Shown here piece by piece: positions 46,701 through 56,100 of a stretch of 64,000 nt of DNA; the stretch's first letter is position 1, and each line of letters begins with the position of its first letter. The notes beneath the pieces were generated by a model, which saw only the letters and a program-made list of their open reading frames with translations, made no database searches and was not told where the DNA came from. The translations under genes and the position numbers were made by a program. The stretch is from Achatina immaculata (lineage: Eukaryota; Mollusca; Gastropoda; Stylommatophora; Achatinidae), in assembly GCA_009760885.1 (NCBI GenBank), contig CM019718.1, forward strand, positions 26,281,133 to 26,345,132, written 5' to 3'.

Positions 46701-48377
46701 AGGACATTGTTAAGAGAGACCAAATTAGTGGGCATAAAATCTCTTGAGGTTGAAAAGCTCGCCAAAAATTGGAAACCTTGGCAAACTACCAAGCGAGCCC
46801 TATATCAAATTTAATGGCACTGGAAGGATGTAAGATGCAGAAACATTGCAAACCATGCCTCTCTATTTTGTCCTTCTTACATTCATTAGGGACCTAATAT
46901 TATTTCGCTAAAATGATGTTGAATGTTTACAACAGAGTAAAAATTGACTGATGAGGGGCAGAATGTTAGCCTTTGAAAATATCTTGTGTCCTGTCCTATC
47001 TCTCTGGAACTGCAAGGTATTCTTTCAGCCGATGCCATGAGGGTGATGAGGCACAGCAGTGTGCCGGGTTGGGTGCGAGTTATGGCGGCTACTTTTTCAG
47101 TCCCTGAGTGCAGATAAAAGGAGAGGGGGAGGTTGCAATAATTCTTTAGAGGACTCCACTGTCATGGGAACTATGGCAACCCCTGCCCTGTTAGTTGTTT
47201 GTCAGGCTAGGGCTGCTCCTGGGGGATATCAACGGAGAGGTAGAAAAGGGTCTTGGTCAGCTATAGTTTGCCAACCCTGATGCTAGCACGTCAGCTATGG
47301 ATTGCTGATTTCCAAATCAGACAAAGCATTCATCCCCACCTCCTGAAATTAAAAGTTTGTCCATTTATTCCTTTATCTGCTGCTTGGTCTGTTTGTTAAA
47401 ATGTTCTCCCGTGCTCTTCTCTTCTCCCTTCTTTTTTTGTCCTTTTGAGTTTTCCCCTTACAAATTGTGCCTTATCAATGAGTGATGTGCACACAAAAAA
47501 TTGACCAAGATATGGCCAGTCAGGTACAAAGTGTGACTTACCCCACAAGTCTGCTCTCCTGGCATGCGGCCACAGTATCTCCCAGGGCAAGTATTCTTTG
47601 CTGCATAAAAAGAGTACAAATTATAAGGTACTGTCAAGCTATAAAACACTGAGATAAATCTATTGGCTTAATCAAACCACTCAAGAAGCTTAACTCTATA
47701 TTCTATACATGAACAACCACAGTCTAATTTATCCAAGAGGCAGAACTGCATGTAGTATGATTAGGAGGAAGAAAATCTACATTTGACAGTTGTTATTACA
47801 AAGCTCAAAACATTTTACTTTACCTTTGTACATTGTTATGAGCAACAAGCGCCACTATTGTCAAATGCTCAGTTTCAACTGGTCACTTGAATTTTTTCAC
47901 ATTTTATGTTTCTTCCTTTCTTTCCCTCTTCCCCCTCCCCCCCCCCCCCAATTCTGTAAGTTCTCACTCTCTTTCTCCATTCTGGCACTTCTCCAACTCC
48001 AGTATTACAGAAAACCATAGTTTACAACATTTAGTTGTGGCTCCTGTAAATCTAGCTCTACCCTCTGGAGGAATCACATGGCTCCCATTAACAAATCCTA
48101 CCACAGGTGCTCAATGTGCATGTTTAAGAAAATAAATAAATAAATAAAAGCAAGCAATCCTGTTCAGCACAGTGCTAGTTGATTAATTCAATACATAATT
48201 TATGCTGAACAGACTAACATTTGAAGGATGACATGGAATAATATTCTGCATACCTTTCACAAATGGATATGGGACCGCTTGTACTGTAGTCTGTTCTGTC
48301 ACACACTGAACTGTTTGAAGCTGCAGGTTCACAGCCACTAGAAGAAAAACTGCATGCACTCCTAACACATTTGCCAT
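31524..48377 (-). CDS. JKAMP: JNK1/MAPK8-associated membrane protein, 7 exons, complete
   Basis: Multi-pass ER membrane protein; in mammals it links JNK signalling to ER-associated degradation. Exons in coding order are 48377-48254, 47600-47542, 41745-41591, 39095-38892, 37965-37796, 36076-36000 and 31763-31524. They total 1029 nt (342 codons plus stop), and every junction has GT-AG ends and compatible phase. The order is: N-terminal hydrophobic segment (1-25), Cys-rich lumenal stretch (CPGRYCGR to CQKCDS), then six or seven membrane segments near 87-108, 116-136, 182-202, 216-237, 239-258, 278-296 and 307-324. Family signatures include [43 protein letters not shown] and [10 protein letters not shown]. 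It is about 30 residues longer than the human protein as I recall it, mostly at the N-terminus. It is transcribed divergently from HTRA2. Confidence 0.95.
32469..33984 (+). mobile_element. GAA-tailed composite non-autonomous retroelement, copy A (1516 bp)
   Basis: Bounded by an 11-bp duplication ACATAACAAAA at 32458-32468 and 33985-33995, so both ends are exact. It starts GGTTCTAAGGACTG and ends gtgaatgaagaagaag. It contains internal repeats: a module of about 240 bp twice (near 32684 and 32923), a unit of about 110 bp about three times (33090-33400) and a unit of about 88 bp three times (33560-33780). No protein motif was recognised. It lies inside an older LINE A relative. Confidence 0.9.
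34096..34345. mobile_element. inverted fragment of the same MITE family
   Basis: The reverse complement of 34096-34170 matches 35410-35475 (ttgaatgtatcccaagtag, atctagac, gactggagaagtagt). It sits within the LINE A relative. Confidence 0.5.
35140..35834. mobile_element. TTAA-ended MITE (piggyBac-like), 695 bp
   Basis: Begins TTAACTCTTTCCCTG and ends CATGGGAAGAGTTAA, so the ends are inverted repeats with TTAA outermost, as in piggyBac-type elements. The body is shared with 53447-54127 (ctgaatgtaccccaagta, atcagctaaaatcatcacac). No transposase was seen. Confidence 0.75.
36000..36076 (-). CDS. JKAMP: JKAMP exon 6
   Basis: A 77-nt exon encoding [15 protein letters not shown] through ATEENQ. The acceptor is attcccag and the donor is gtgaca, a weak but valid GT site. 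Confidence 0.92.
36245..36440 (-). mobile_element. SINE-like repeat family F
   Basis: Shares gctgacatgctagcatc, ctgaccaag and ccatggcggtggagtctg with 38092-38335 and, on the other strand, 47000-47325 and 7857-8012. Confidence 0.65.
36811..37440 (+). mobile_element. Tc1/mariner relic
   Basis: TA at 817-818 (36817) precedes CACTGTCAAAAAAAATAAACG, a Tc1-like inverted-repeat end. Downstream, near 37190-37310, the plus strand reads [20 protein letters not shown] and ANGSVEDCL, the helix-turn-helix of Tc1 transposases. Stops and truncation abolish it. No matching right end was found. It lies in JKAMP intron 5. Confidence 0.75.
37796..37965 (-). CDS. JKAMP: JKAMP exon 5
   Basis: Encodes [20 protein letters not shown] and [21 protein letters not shown], two membrane helices. 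The acceptor is ccattcag and the donor is gtaagt. Confidence 0.95.
38092..38335 (-). mobile_element. SINE-like repeat family F
   Basis: Reads gctgatatgctagtgtcag, ggggcagggatcgcca and ccccatggtagtggagtc on the plus strand; same family as 36245-36440. In JKAMP intron 4, about 130 bp upstream of exon 5 in transcript order. Confidence 0.65.
38892..39095 (-). CDS. JKAMP: JKAMP exon 4
   Basis: Encodes the [19 protein letters not shown] membrane helix and the conserved loop SDPVG...[16 protein letters not shown]...[10 protein letters not shown]. The acceptor is cctttacag and the donor is gtaagg. Confidence 0.95.
39096..39949. other. JKAMP intron 3, no feature seen
   Basis: AT-rich intronic sequence between exon 4 and the split minisatellite. 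Confidence 0.6.
39950..41465. repeat. minisatellite of about 45-50 bp, split by composite copy D
   Basis: Unit like tgaagtctaaaactgg, taataatgagggaaaatag, acaaa, found at 39950-40048 and 41280-41465. Confidence 0.75.
40049..41271 (-). mobile_element. GAA-tailed composite retroelement, copy D (1223 bp)
   Basis: Reverse-strand copy with the tail read as cttcttcttcttcgttcg at the low-coordinate end and the start (reverse of ttagaacc) at 41271. It is inserted between two blocks of a diverged minisatellite in JKAMP intron 3. No clear target duplication was found. Confidence 0.85.
41591..41745 (-). CDS. JKAMP: JKAMP exon 3 (Cys-rich end and first core TM)
   Basis: Encodes [17 protein letters not shown] and then the [18 protein letters not shown] membrane segment. 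The acceptor is tttctgcag and the donor is gtaaaa. No Met opens this frame, so it is invisible to start-to-stop ORF scanning. Confidence 0.95.
42913..43020 (+). mobile_element. 86-bp SINE-like insertion with 11-bp target duplication inside LINE A
   Basis: GAAAATGTAAA occurs at 42913-42923 and again at 43010-43020. Between them lie 86 bp ending gcgaacgaagaagaag. The net 97-bp gain shifts the LINE A frame; without it the upstream and downstream frames are continuous. A diverged relative of the insert body lies at about 47715-47775. Confidence 0.9.
43022..45778 (+). CDS. endonuclease-reverse transcriptase of LINE A
   Basis: A 918-codon open frame encoding an APE-type endonuclease followed by reverse transcriptase, which act together in target-primed insertion. 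Endonuclease motifs are [28 protein letters not shown] and NSDHDPL. RT motifs are [47 protein letters not shown], the catalytic [11 protein letters not shown] and [11 protein letters not shown]. The C-terminus has the basic [10 protein letters not shown] block typical of RTE-like elements. The first part of the endonuclease lies upstream, across the small insertion. The absence of stops over 2.7 kb suggests a young copy. Confidence 0.93.
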   Translation: MEMERMKINILGMSEVRWTGAGKINSDKYAIIYSGSEKHERGVGIIFDEQTARTIVGYLNISDQVLLAQLKGQPININIIQVYAPTSESSEEDVQLFYNDIETALKHTKSHEVTIVMGDFNAKVGKGRTSDIVGDYGLGERNDRDYKLIEWARIHSMVVGNTWFKQHPRRLPMWCSPDKKTFNQIDYILINKRFRNALLTTKTTPGADCNSDHDPLCGKVRIKLKKAGRKVRNIKLNTELLKNDQELREQYKVIITNRYNAIAKINSIDEKWEMLRDSIHQTVKEIIPPKKEAPKNKWMTDDILGLMDKRRRSKNNEEKYSKINKEIRRKCREAKEVWLNEKCRQIEDSHIKDSKNMHKRINELTGRKPKYTTGCLKSKEGKMLMGKEDIVDRWTEHIGELYGEERPELTPDTENCEGPPILEDETIDAIKHMKKGKATGPDNITIEEIEALEETGIKIITKLLNDIYNSGYIPNDLIKSTFIALPKKPGAKECDDHRTISLSCHITKLLLRIIMRRTRKKIKMEIPDEQFGFAEGKGTHNAIYALRTLTERALEVQKDLYLCFIDYTKAFDKVKHNEIIKMLEDINIDGKDLRIVKHLYWQQEAAVRVENRTGKYQPIKQGVRQGCVLSPDLFSLYSENILRTIITEPGIKIGGYNINNLRYADDTVLIAENQQDLQNLLDKVAKESEQNGLTLNIKKTDMVISKKQNPPACSIKLNGTILKQVQKFKYLGAVITSDGKRRTEIRNRISQAKTALQRMRNILANTSLSMNVRKRVLKCYIEPILLYGSESWTIGKSAQKSLEAAEMWFIRRMLRIPWTAKITNEECTRRAGETKNLVKKIRERQCTFIGYAMRRGGIENIITTGKIEGRRSRGRPREMILYSLTGWCERRSPTELMACMKDRVLWRRIIANASRHGT
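46360..46835 (+). mobile_element. LINE B 3' fragment
   Basis: Encodes [18 protein letters not shown] and SHMMRRNN with later frame breaks, and ends like the other LINE B copies (tggaaggatgtaagatg). It is antisense to JKAMP. Confidence 0.85.
47000..47325 (+). mobile_element. SINE-like repeat family F
   Basis: The longest copy, with gatgccatgagggtgatgag, gaggactccactgtcatgg and atgctagcacgtcagctat. In JKAMP intron 2, downstream of exon 2. Confidence 0.65.
47542..47600 (-). CDS. JKAMP: JKAMP exon 2
   Basis: A 59-nt exon encoding [19 protein letters not shown] after an initial Ala formed across the junction. The acceptor is ttatgcag and the donor is gtaagt. The CPGxYCG motif is the conserved start of the family. 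Confidence 0.92.
48254..48377 (-). CDS. JKAMP: JKAMP exon 1 (signal-like N-terminus)
   Basis: Starts [16 protein letters not shown], a hydrophobic signal-like segment ending in a Cys-containing stretch, then runs to VPYPFVK. The donor is gtatgc and one G is left over. This exon has no counterpart I recognise in vertebrate JKAMP; its assignment rests on position, phase fit and an open frame. Confidence 0.75.
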
Positions 48378-49686
48378 GTTAATAATGCTTGTTATTGGAC
48401 TCCGATGTAATTATGTGGGTTATAATTGCTCAGTATGATTTGTCTTTTTAAAATCCAACATATGGAGCCACAGCAGCAGTACAGCAGTTATTACAGGGTT
48501 TATAACTGGTTATGCGAAAGTGTCTCTGGCACAGCATTATCTGAGCCATTATGGCCATGTCAGAATCATCTGGCATCTGCAGTGAGAACAGAAATAATCA
48601 CATTCCAGTAACCTTATCATTAACATGCTCTGAGAGTTCAGCCAAATCAAAGGCAGCATCTATAATTGCTTTTAAAAAAACAACAATTCTTAAGCCTACA
48701 TCTATGACATATAAACACTGTTATAGAAGATAATAACCACAGTGTTTTATTGAAATAATTATGAGATGTCACTTTTTAGGATGTGCAGTAGTTTTGGAAT
48801 TATGAACTACAGAACCAAACCATGCGACTTCAGTTAATTTTTAAAAAAAAAGCTATTTAGCTATTTAGAGGCAAAGTTCCGCTAGGGACATGCAAATGAA
48901 TGAATGAATTTAGATGCTTATAACAGGCTAAGAATTACAAAATGTTACTGGGGTACCTTAACCTGCGAATTTTACATGCCGAAAAAAATAAACTTGTTTG
49001 CATGAGACATGAGTTGTGTTTTTAGGACAGAAAGAAAAGGCTGAAAAGTATGGAAACTAAATCTTGGAACACAAACATTACTAGCTGCTACTTTAGTCGA
49101 TTATAAAAATTCGATATCGGCAGAATCGGCCAGGAGAGAAAATGTTCAGCAAAATGATGCTCGATAAGTTCCACAGTGTCTTCTATTAGTCAACCCGTCT
49201 CCCACGATGAAAAGTGCTATTTAATCACTGGATGTGAAACCGAGAAAAATATAAAGTGTTGTTTTATGAAACATACATTCTAGCCATTTATCTAAACTGA
49301 ACAGTGTGATATGTATACAACTGTTAACTCATGTTAGGCTGACCCAGGCAAAATTTCCGAAATAAACTTAGTTAACGAACTCAGTCCGGCATTTTACTTC
49401 TGCTAAAAACAAGGTGAACTGAAAAGTTTCCTTTCAACAATGGTAACGAAACAAATTTATATTGCGCTCATGAAATTTCCATATAATGCAATATATAAAT
49501 TGGTGCCTCATTTATTAAGTATAAATTAACCATATGTTAAAATATTTTTATATTGATATTATTTTTGCGACGTCTTTTTTTTAAATTATGCCGCCTATCT
49601 TATAATGTGCAAATTACAAGTTTTTAAAGGGCCATGGTAGTATTTTAGAAATAAGATGTTTTTGGAGAACTGGATCGTTTTACTAC
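48378..49686. promoter_or_regulatory. head-to-head interval between JKAMP and HTRA2
   Basis: About 1.3 kb separates the two start codons of divergent genes, so both promoters and 5' UTRs must lie here or in unseen upstream exons. No TATA box or CpG-rich stretch stands out by eye. A 3' LINE-tail fragment sits inside at 48866-48907. Confidence 0.55.
48866..48910 (+). mobile_element. LINE E terminal tail fragment in the JKAMP-HTRA2 interval
   Basis: Reads gaggcaaagttccgctaggg, acatgcaaatgaatgaatg. It lies inside the putative shared promoter region. Confidence 0.6.
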
Positions 49687-50147
49687 ATGATGTATCGTTT
49701 TATTAGAGATGCACTTAGTTTTAGTCAGTCACTAGTTGGTACTAACGCGACATCAACAAAGTGTAGAGGACTGTGGTTTCTGAATCACATATTTCCCTGG
49801 CATCAGCCATCGCGATGTTTGCACAGTCCTAACAAATGCAGCAAAGTCGATACTTTGGAAATTTGGAAAAACTTTCAGAAATGCTCTCATCCCACAAGGT
49901 TTCCCAGTGGATTAAGTGTATCGTTGTTTAACAGGGCCAAAAAGACAGGAGAGCAATTACATTCAGCGTTGTTCAAGATTATGCCAACAGCAGTTTTGAC
50001 GTCTAGCGGATTATACTGCAGTTTCAAGTTTCTGGATATGCTTGATACAGTTGAAGCAGCCCCGATTTTAGTGAGTAATCGAAATTTTATAGCGGACATA
50101 GTAGCGAAGGCAGGGCCAGCTGTTGTGTTTATCGAGATTAAAGGAAG
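49687..50147 (+). CDS. HTRA2: HTRA2 exon 1
   Basis: Encodes the presequence, the hydrophobic segment and the start of the protease domain ([20 protein letters not shown]). The donor is gtaatg; AG is left over and makes Arg with the G of exon 2. Confidence 0.93.
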
Positions 50148-53100
50148 GTAATGAATATGTGTGTATGTGTAAAGTTAGATTCCAACTGAACATTGTTCTC
50201 ATCTTTCTGGCCCATGCAAATCAGTCGCTGGCCGTCATTTGATTTCCACAACTGTCTATCATTTGTTCCTTCTATAAGATGTATGTTGGACCGTATTCTG
50301 TGCCATTCTTTTTATTCTGTTAAATATCTTGTTTCTTTGCCTTCCTCTGTCCCTTTTTTTTCCTTTGCCTTCCTCTGTCCCTTTTTCCTTACAGTTTTCG
50401 TGTTGTCATTGAACATTCTGTATCATAAAGTCATTCTGATAGTCTGAAAATAAAAAAAAGGCAAATGTTTATATTCGTTTTTTTTCTCTCTTCTTTTTTT
50501 GCCATTGGAGCAGAGCCAGTTGATAATGGTGATAAGGATGATAATGATAGGACAAAGGATTTGTAGCAGCCTGTTGTGGTTTGTTTTCTCAGAGTTTTAT
50601 GTAGGTTGACACTTACCTGGTGGGCTGCTGTGTCACATTTGAAGTAAATTTTGACACATCTTGAATATTAGTCATAGCAGTGATCAAGCTAGGATTTTCT
50701 GAAAACTGTCTGTCACTTTCCGTGAAGTACTTTTCAAAATACTAGTTTTCTCGGTGCAACATTCAGTACTTGAAACTTTTTTGTTCAGTATAAAATTAAA
50801 CATGCCATACAGACATCAGTGGGAATTAAATGTCTGCATCAGTTTTTTTATTACCTTATGTGTGGTGAGATTTAATCTTTACAGAATGCTCACATGCTCA
50901 ATCAAAGTCAAAACTGGCTGATTTTCCACCGTACAAGTTGAGCATCATCAGCCTACTGACCCATTGTCCTCCAACTGATTTCGTTGGTTGCTTTTTACTA
51001 GGTTTTTGTAAATATAAACCAGTTGCAGTAACTGACGAGCTCCAAAAGTTTTGGTTTTTCCTCTCTTTTATTTTTTTAATGAATAATTTATCGATAATTA
51101 CAGGCAGGATTTCGAAAAGGGAGAAGTTGTCTTGACCAGATTTTTACTCTGAGAATATTACTTGAAGAATGTATTGAAAAGCAAAGACTGTTAATCCTGA
51201 ACTTCATAGACTTTAAAAAGGCATTTGATAGCATACACAGAGAATCATTATGGAGGATTTTAAGAATATATGGAATACCATCTAAGATTGTCAACATCAT
51301 TAGTGACCTCTACAATGGATGTATTTGTGCAGTCAGTACAGACAAAGAAATAAGTGAATGGTTCCAGATTGAAGCAGCCATGAAACAAGGATGTATATTA
51401 TCTCTCTTGCTTTTTGGAATTGCCATAGACCTCTTAATGAAAAAATGTTGCAAAGGTAAAATGGGCATTGATGGGGTACATGAGACCTAGCTGGAAGATC
51501 TTGATTTTGCAGATGATGTAACTTTATCAGCGACAATATGAAATCAATGCAAGTAAAAACAGATACCCTATCTTCAACGGCTAGTAAAATAGGATTTGAG
51601 ATTAACAAGGATAAAACATAAATAATGAAGGTTCTCATTAATGACGAAGGACAAATATACATAGAAGGAAAAGCTGTTGAAGAAGTAAACCATGTTGCAT
51701 ATCTGAGCAGCTATATAGACTACATTGGTGACACCAGAAAGGAAGTTAGAATTCGAATTGCCAAAGCAGCATTGACCTTCAAGAATCATGAGAACATATG
51801 GCATTCAAAAGTTATAAGCACAAAAACCAGGTTAAGATTATTCAATTCAAATTGAACCCTCATTTTTAACCCTCAACCACTCTCATGTATGCGTGTGAAA
51901 GCTGGAAAACAACTAAAGAAATAGAAAAGAAATTAGACTCTTTTGAAAACAAATGCCTAAGGAAAATACTCGGTATAAAGTGGAATGAATTCAAGAACAA
52001 CACAGAGATCAGACAGATGAGAAAACAACAACCTGTCTCATGGTTGATCAGAAAAAGAAGATGGACATATGTCGGTCATGTGATGAGAAGAAACAATCAG
52101 AGAATCCTCAAACAAGCTATCAAATGGAACACAATTGGCTGAAGAAAAAGAGGTTGACCACATGAAACTCTAAAGAGGACATTGGTAAGAGAAGCCAGTT
52201 CAGTGGGCATAACATCCCTTGATGAGATTGAAAAACTCGCCGAAGACAGGACATCTTGGTGAACTACCATGCAGGCCCTATGTGATGTTTAACGGCACGG
52301 GAAGGATGCAAGATGTAATAATTACCATTTAACCAGTATCACTGATCACAGCCACTAGTGGGACAGTACGTATATTGCAGCTGGGTTGGATGGAGTGTGA
52401 TGGTAGGAGATGATCAAGCTGTCAGCCATTGTTTTGGGCTAACTGACCCACAGGGAACAACAAAATATGCTCAGTTTCAGTCATGCCATTTTTGGAATTC
52501 CCGGTTATTGAAGTATCCTAATCATAACTATAAATTGAAGTCCCTGGATCACAGCTATAAATTGAAGTACAATGATCATAACTATAAATTGAAGTCCCAT
52601 GATCATAACTATAAAGTGAAGTCCCCGTATCATAGCTGTAAATTGAAGTCCCCGGATCACAACTGTAAATTGAAGTACAATGATAATAACTATAAATTGA
52701 AGTCCCCAGATCATAACTATAAATTGAAGTCCCATGATCATAACTATAAATTGAAGTCCCTGGATCATAACTATAACCTGGATTGCTCTTTTTCTCCGCA
52801 GACATCCTGTAACTGGCAAGAGTAGGTGTACTATTGACAGATCCACTACCACATACATGTCATGTCTCTCTATTTTTCAGTTCTTAGTCTTTCTACTTAG
52901 ATCATTACCTTTTGCATCATCAAAGGGAGTTACGAGAAAGTGTTAAGCTAAGGTGTTCTGTTTCAAGATTTTCACTTGGGTGTCTCCTACAGGGAACTCA
53001 TGTTTCCATTTACAATGCAAACAAAACCTGCCTTCTTAATTATACATGTGAACTATAGATGTCCCCAACTGCCCTCTTAATTATACATGTGAACTATAGA

Positions 53101-56100
53101 AGTCCCCTAATTGAAACTGTAGTCTGGATTGCTCTTTTCCCCTACAGGCATCCAGTGAGTGGCAAGAGGGTTACACTTGCAAATGGATCTGGATTTCTTG
53201 TAAGAAGTAATGGATTGATCCTTACCAATGCTCATGTGGTTGCTAACAAGCCCAAAGTTAGTGTGAAGCTGCATGATGGGTCTACATATGAGGGAACAGT
53301 CACAGCAGTCGATCCCGTTTGTGATCTGGCCATGGTGAAGATAGACTGTGAGGTAAGAGGGTTAGAGTGGGGAGTTGGGGAGATGAGGCATAGGATCAGT
53401 AGGTGAGACAAGGAAGAGAAATACATTATGAGGTAATATTAATTAATTAACTCTTCCCATGCCGAAATTAATATAGTGAGGGCTTCCGGTTAGTCCAAGT
53501 TTGACAGAAATCACTATATTGATGTGTGGTCTGTTTCAGTGTAAAAACCAGTGTAACTTTTAAAATTGTAAACAGTTTAACATTCATGTCTAGTGATTCT
53601 TGTCGCCATTTTGAAAGTGCTATTAACAATGGGGTCAAGTGACAGTCAAAATGGATGTTTTAATTGAAAATATTCAACTTTTGTGTGACATGTCCCCCTA
53701 CGACTAGACCGTTGTTCATGAATGTACCCCAAGTAGATCTAGACTATTAGACGGACTGAAGAAGTAGTTAGAAGGTTATTACAGACATTATATAAACCAC
53801 ATAGCATCACATGACAAGTTTGGATACATCGACAGTCGATCTAGACATTGTAACTAGTGTAGATTTAGTCATCGCCGATGGACAGTAGTACACAGATATC
53901 AGCTAAAATCATCACACTGCATATTTTTTCCTAAAAAGACTCTTCATTTATAAATCTTCTTACATTTACAGATATTTTAATGCATAATACGTATACTTAT
54001 AACATGGAAATACTTTGTTACATTCACTTTTACAACTATACCCGCTATACATATCAGGACCCACGCTTTTACTCCAGCCACAAGTTAACGTGCACGTTTT
54101 TTGCTTGCAGCACAGGAAGAGTTTTAATTAATTGATTGGTTGACTGATTGATTGATTGATTGATTGATCTTTATTTGCAAAGGGTGAAGTGAGATCAGAT
54201 AGGAGATAATGGAGGGAAATGTATTATAAGAGAAGATTGGTTGATTAATCTTTACTTTTAGAGGGTAAATAATTGAGCTCACAGGCCTGTCTTACATTCT
54301 GGTCTTTATTATACAGCTTTCTCTTGATATATTCCATATATTCTGTCAGTGCCCAAGACACATGAGGCTGCTAGTAACAAGAGATTTCTATTTCTGTCAG
54401 TCCTTTGATGTCTTCTTGGTTATCTCCCATGTCAGTCTTTTGTTTACCAGCATGTTCTCTGCTATATGTCTTCGTCTCTTTGGGTCATCCCATGCTTCTT
54501 TTACCCCAGTGGAGTCCACAGCAGTGGTGTTTGTGGTAAGGTTTCGTCTGTCATTCTCTTGATGTGATGCTACTTTAGACAGTACAAAGGTGTTCTGCAT
54601 ATAACAAACATAATTAATACCAAAATATATAGCTTGAAAAAAGAATATATTTTTACATTTCACTATTACCCACGTGCTTACTACAGAAAGTGACTACATA
54701 TATGTTTAAAAAAAACAAAACATTATTCTCAGTCTCACGCTAGTGAATATCTACCAAAGTACTAGAAAGATTGAGTGTGAAGTTAGGGAGATAAATGTAA
54801 GGTGTAGGGGTTGACAGAATGTGTGGTAAAGGAATAAATGTAAGGTGTAGGGGTTGACAGAATGTGTGGTAAGGGAGATAAATGTAAGGTGTAGGGGTTG
54901 ACAGAATGTGTGGTAAGGGAATAAATGTAAGGTGTAGGGGTTGACAGAATGTGTGGTAAGGGAATAAATGTAAGGTGTAGGGGTTGACAGAATGTGTGGT
55001 AAGGGAAAGGTATTTCTTGTGAGATAAGAGAGCTAGAGTTTGAAGATGGAAAAACATATGTAAGGTATGAGATTTAAATGTTTCCGCAGTTAACATGCAT
55101 GAAGAGAACAAAACAGAAATAACATCTTTGGACTGACAGATTAGACGGACAAAGAAAGCTAACTTTGAATAGCTAACCAACTCTGTAGCATAACTGAAAG
55201 ACCGACTAGCTGGTTGGAAAAGCTGATCACCTGGTTCAAAAGACTGACTAGCTGGTTTGAAAGACTAATTGGGTGGTTCAGAAGGCTGACTAGCTGGTTG
55301 GAAAAACTGATTGGCTGGTTCTAAAGACTGACTAGCTGGTTTGAAAGACTAATTGGCTGGTTCAGAAAGCTGACTAGCTGGTTGGAAAAACTGATTGGCT
55401 GGTTCTAAAGACTGACTAGCTGGTTTGCAAGACTGATTTGGCTGGCTCAATAGGTTCACAAGCTGGTTCAAAATACTGACTGCTTGGTTTGAAAGACTGG
55501 CTGGCTGGTTCGAAAGACTGATTAACAAGTTCAGGAGATTGACTGGCAGGTTCAGAAGACTGATTGACTGGTTCAGAAGACTAACTAGCTGGTTCATAAG
55601 ACTGATTGACTGGTTCAGAAGACTGACTAGCTGGTTCAGAAGACTGATTGACTGGTTCAGAAAACTGACTAGCAGGTTCAGAAGACTGATTGACTGTTTC
55701 AGAAAACTGACTAGCTGGTTCAGAAGACAGATTGGCTGGTTCAGAAGACTGACTAGCTGATTCAGAAGACTGATTGGCTGGTTTGAAAGACTGGTTGGCT
55801 GATTCGAAAGACTACTTAGCGAGGTCAGGAGATTGACTAGCAGGTTCAGAAGACTGATTGACTGGTTCAAAAAACTGACTAGCTGGTTCAGAAGACTGAT
55901 TGACTGGTTCAGAAGACTGACTAGCTGGTTCAGAAAACTGATTGGCTGGTTCAGAAAACTGACTAGCTGGTTCAGAAGACTGACTGGCTGGTTCGGAAGA
56001 CTGATTGACTGGTTCAGAAGACTGATTGACTGGTTCAGAAGACTGACTAGCTGGTTCAGAAGACTGATTGACTGACTGGTTCAGAAGACTGATTGACTGG

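Noticed and set aside
52358..52858. Open frames of 95-155 codons over the 27-bp repeat
   Set aside because: 27 is divisible by three; repeats alone explain them.
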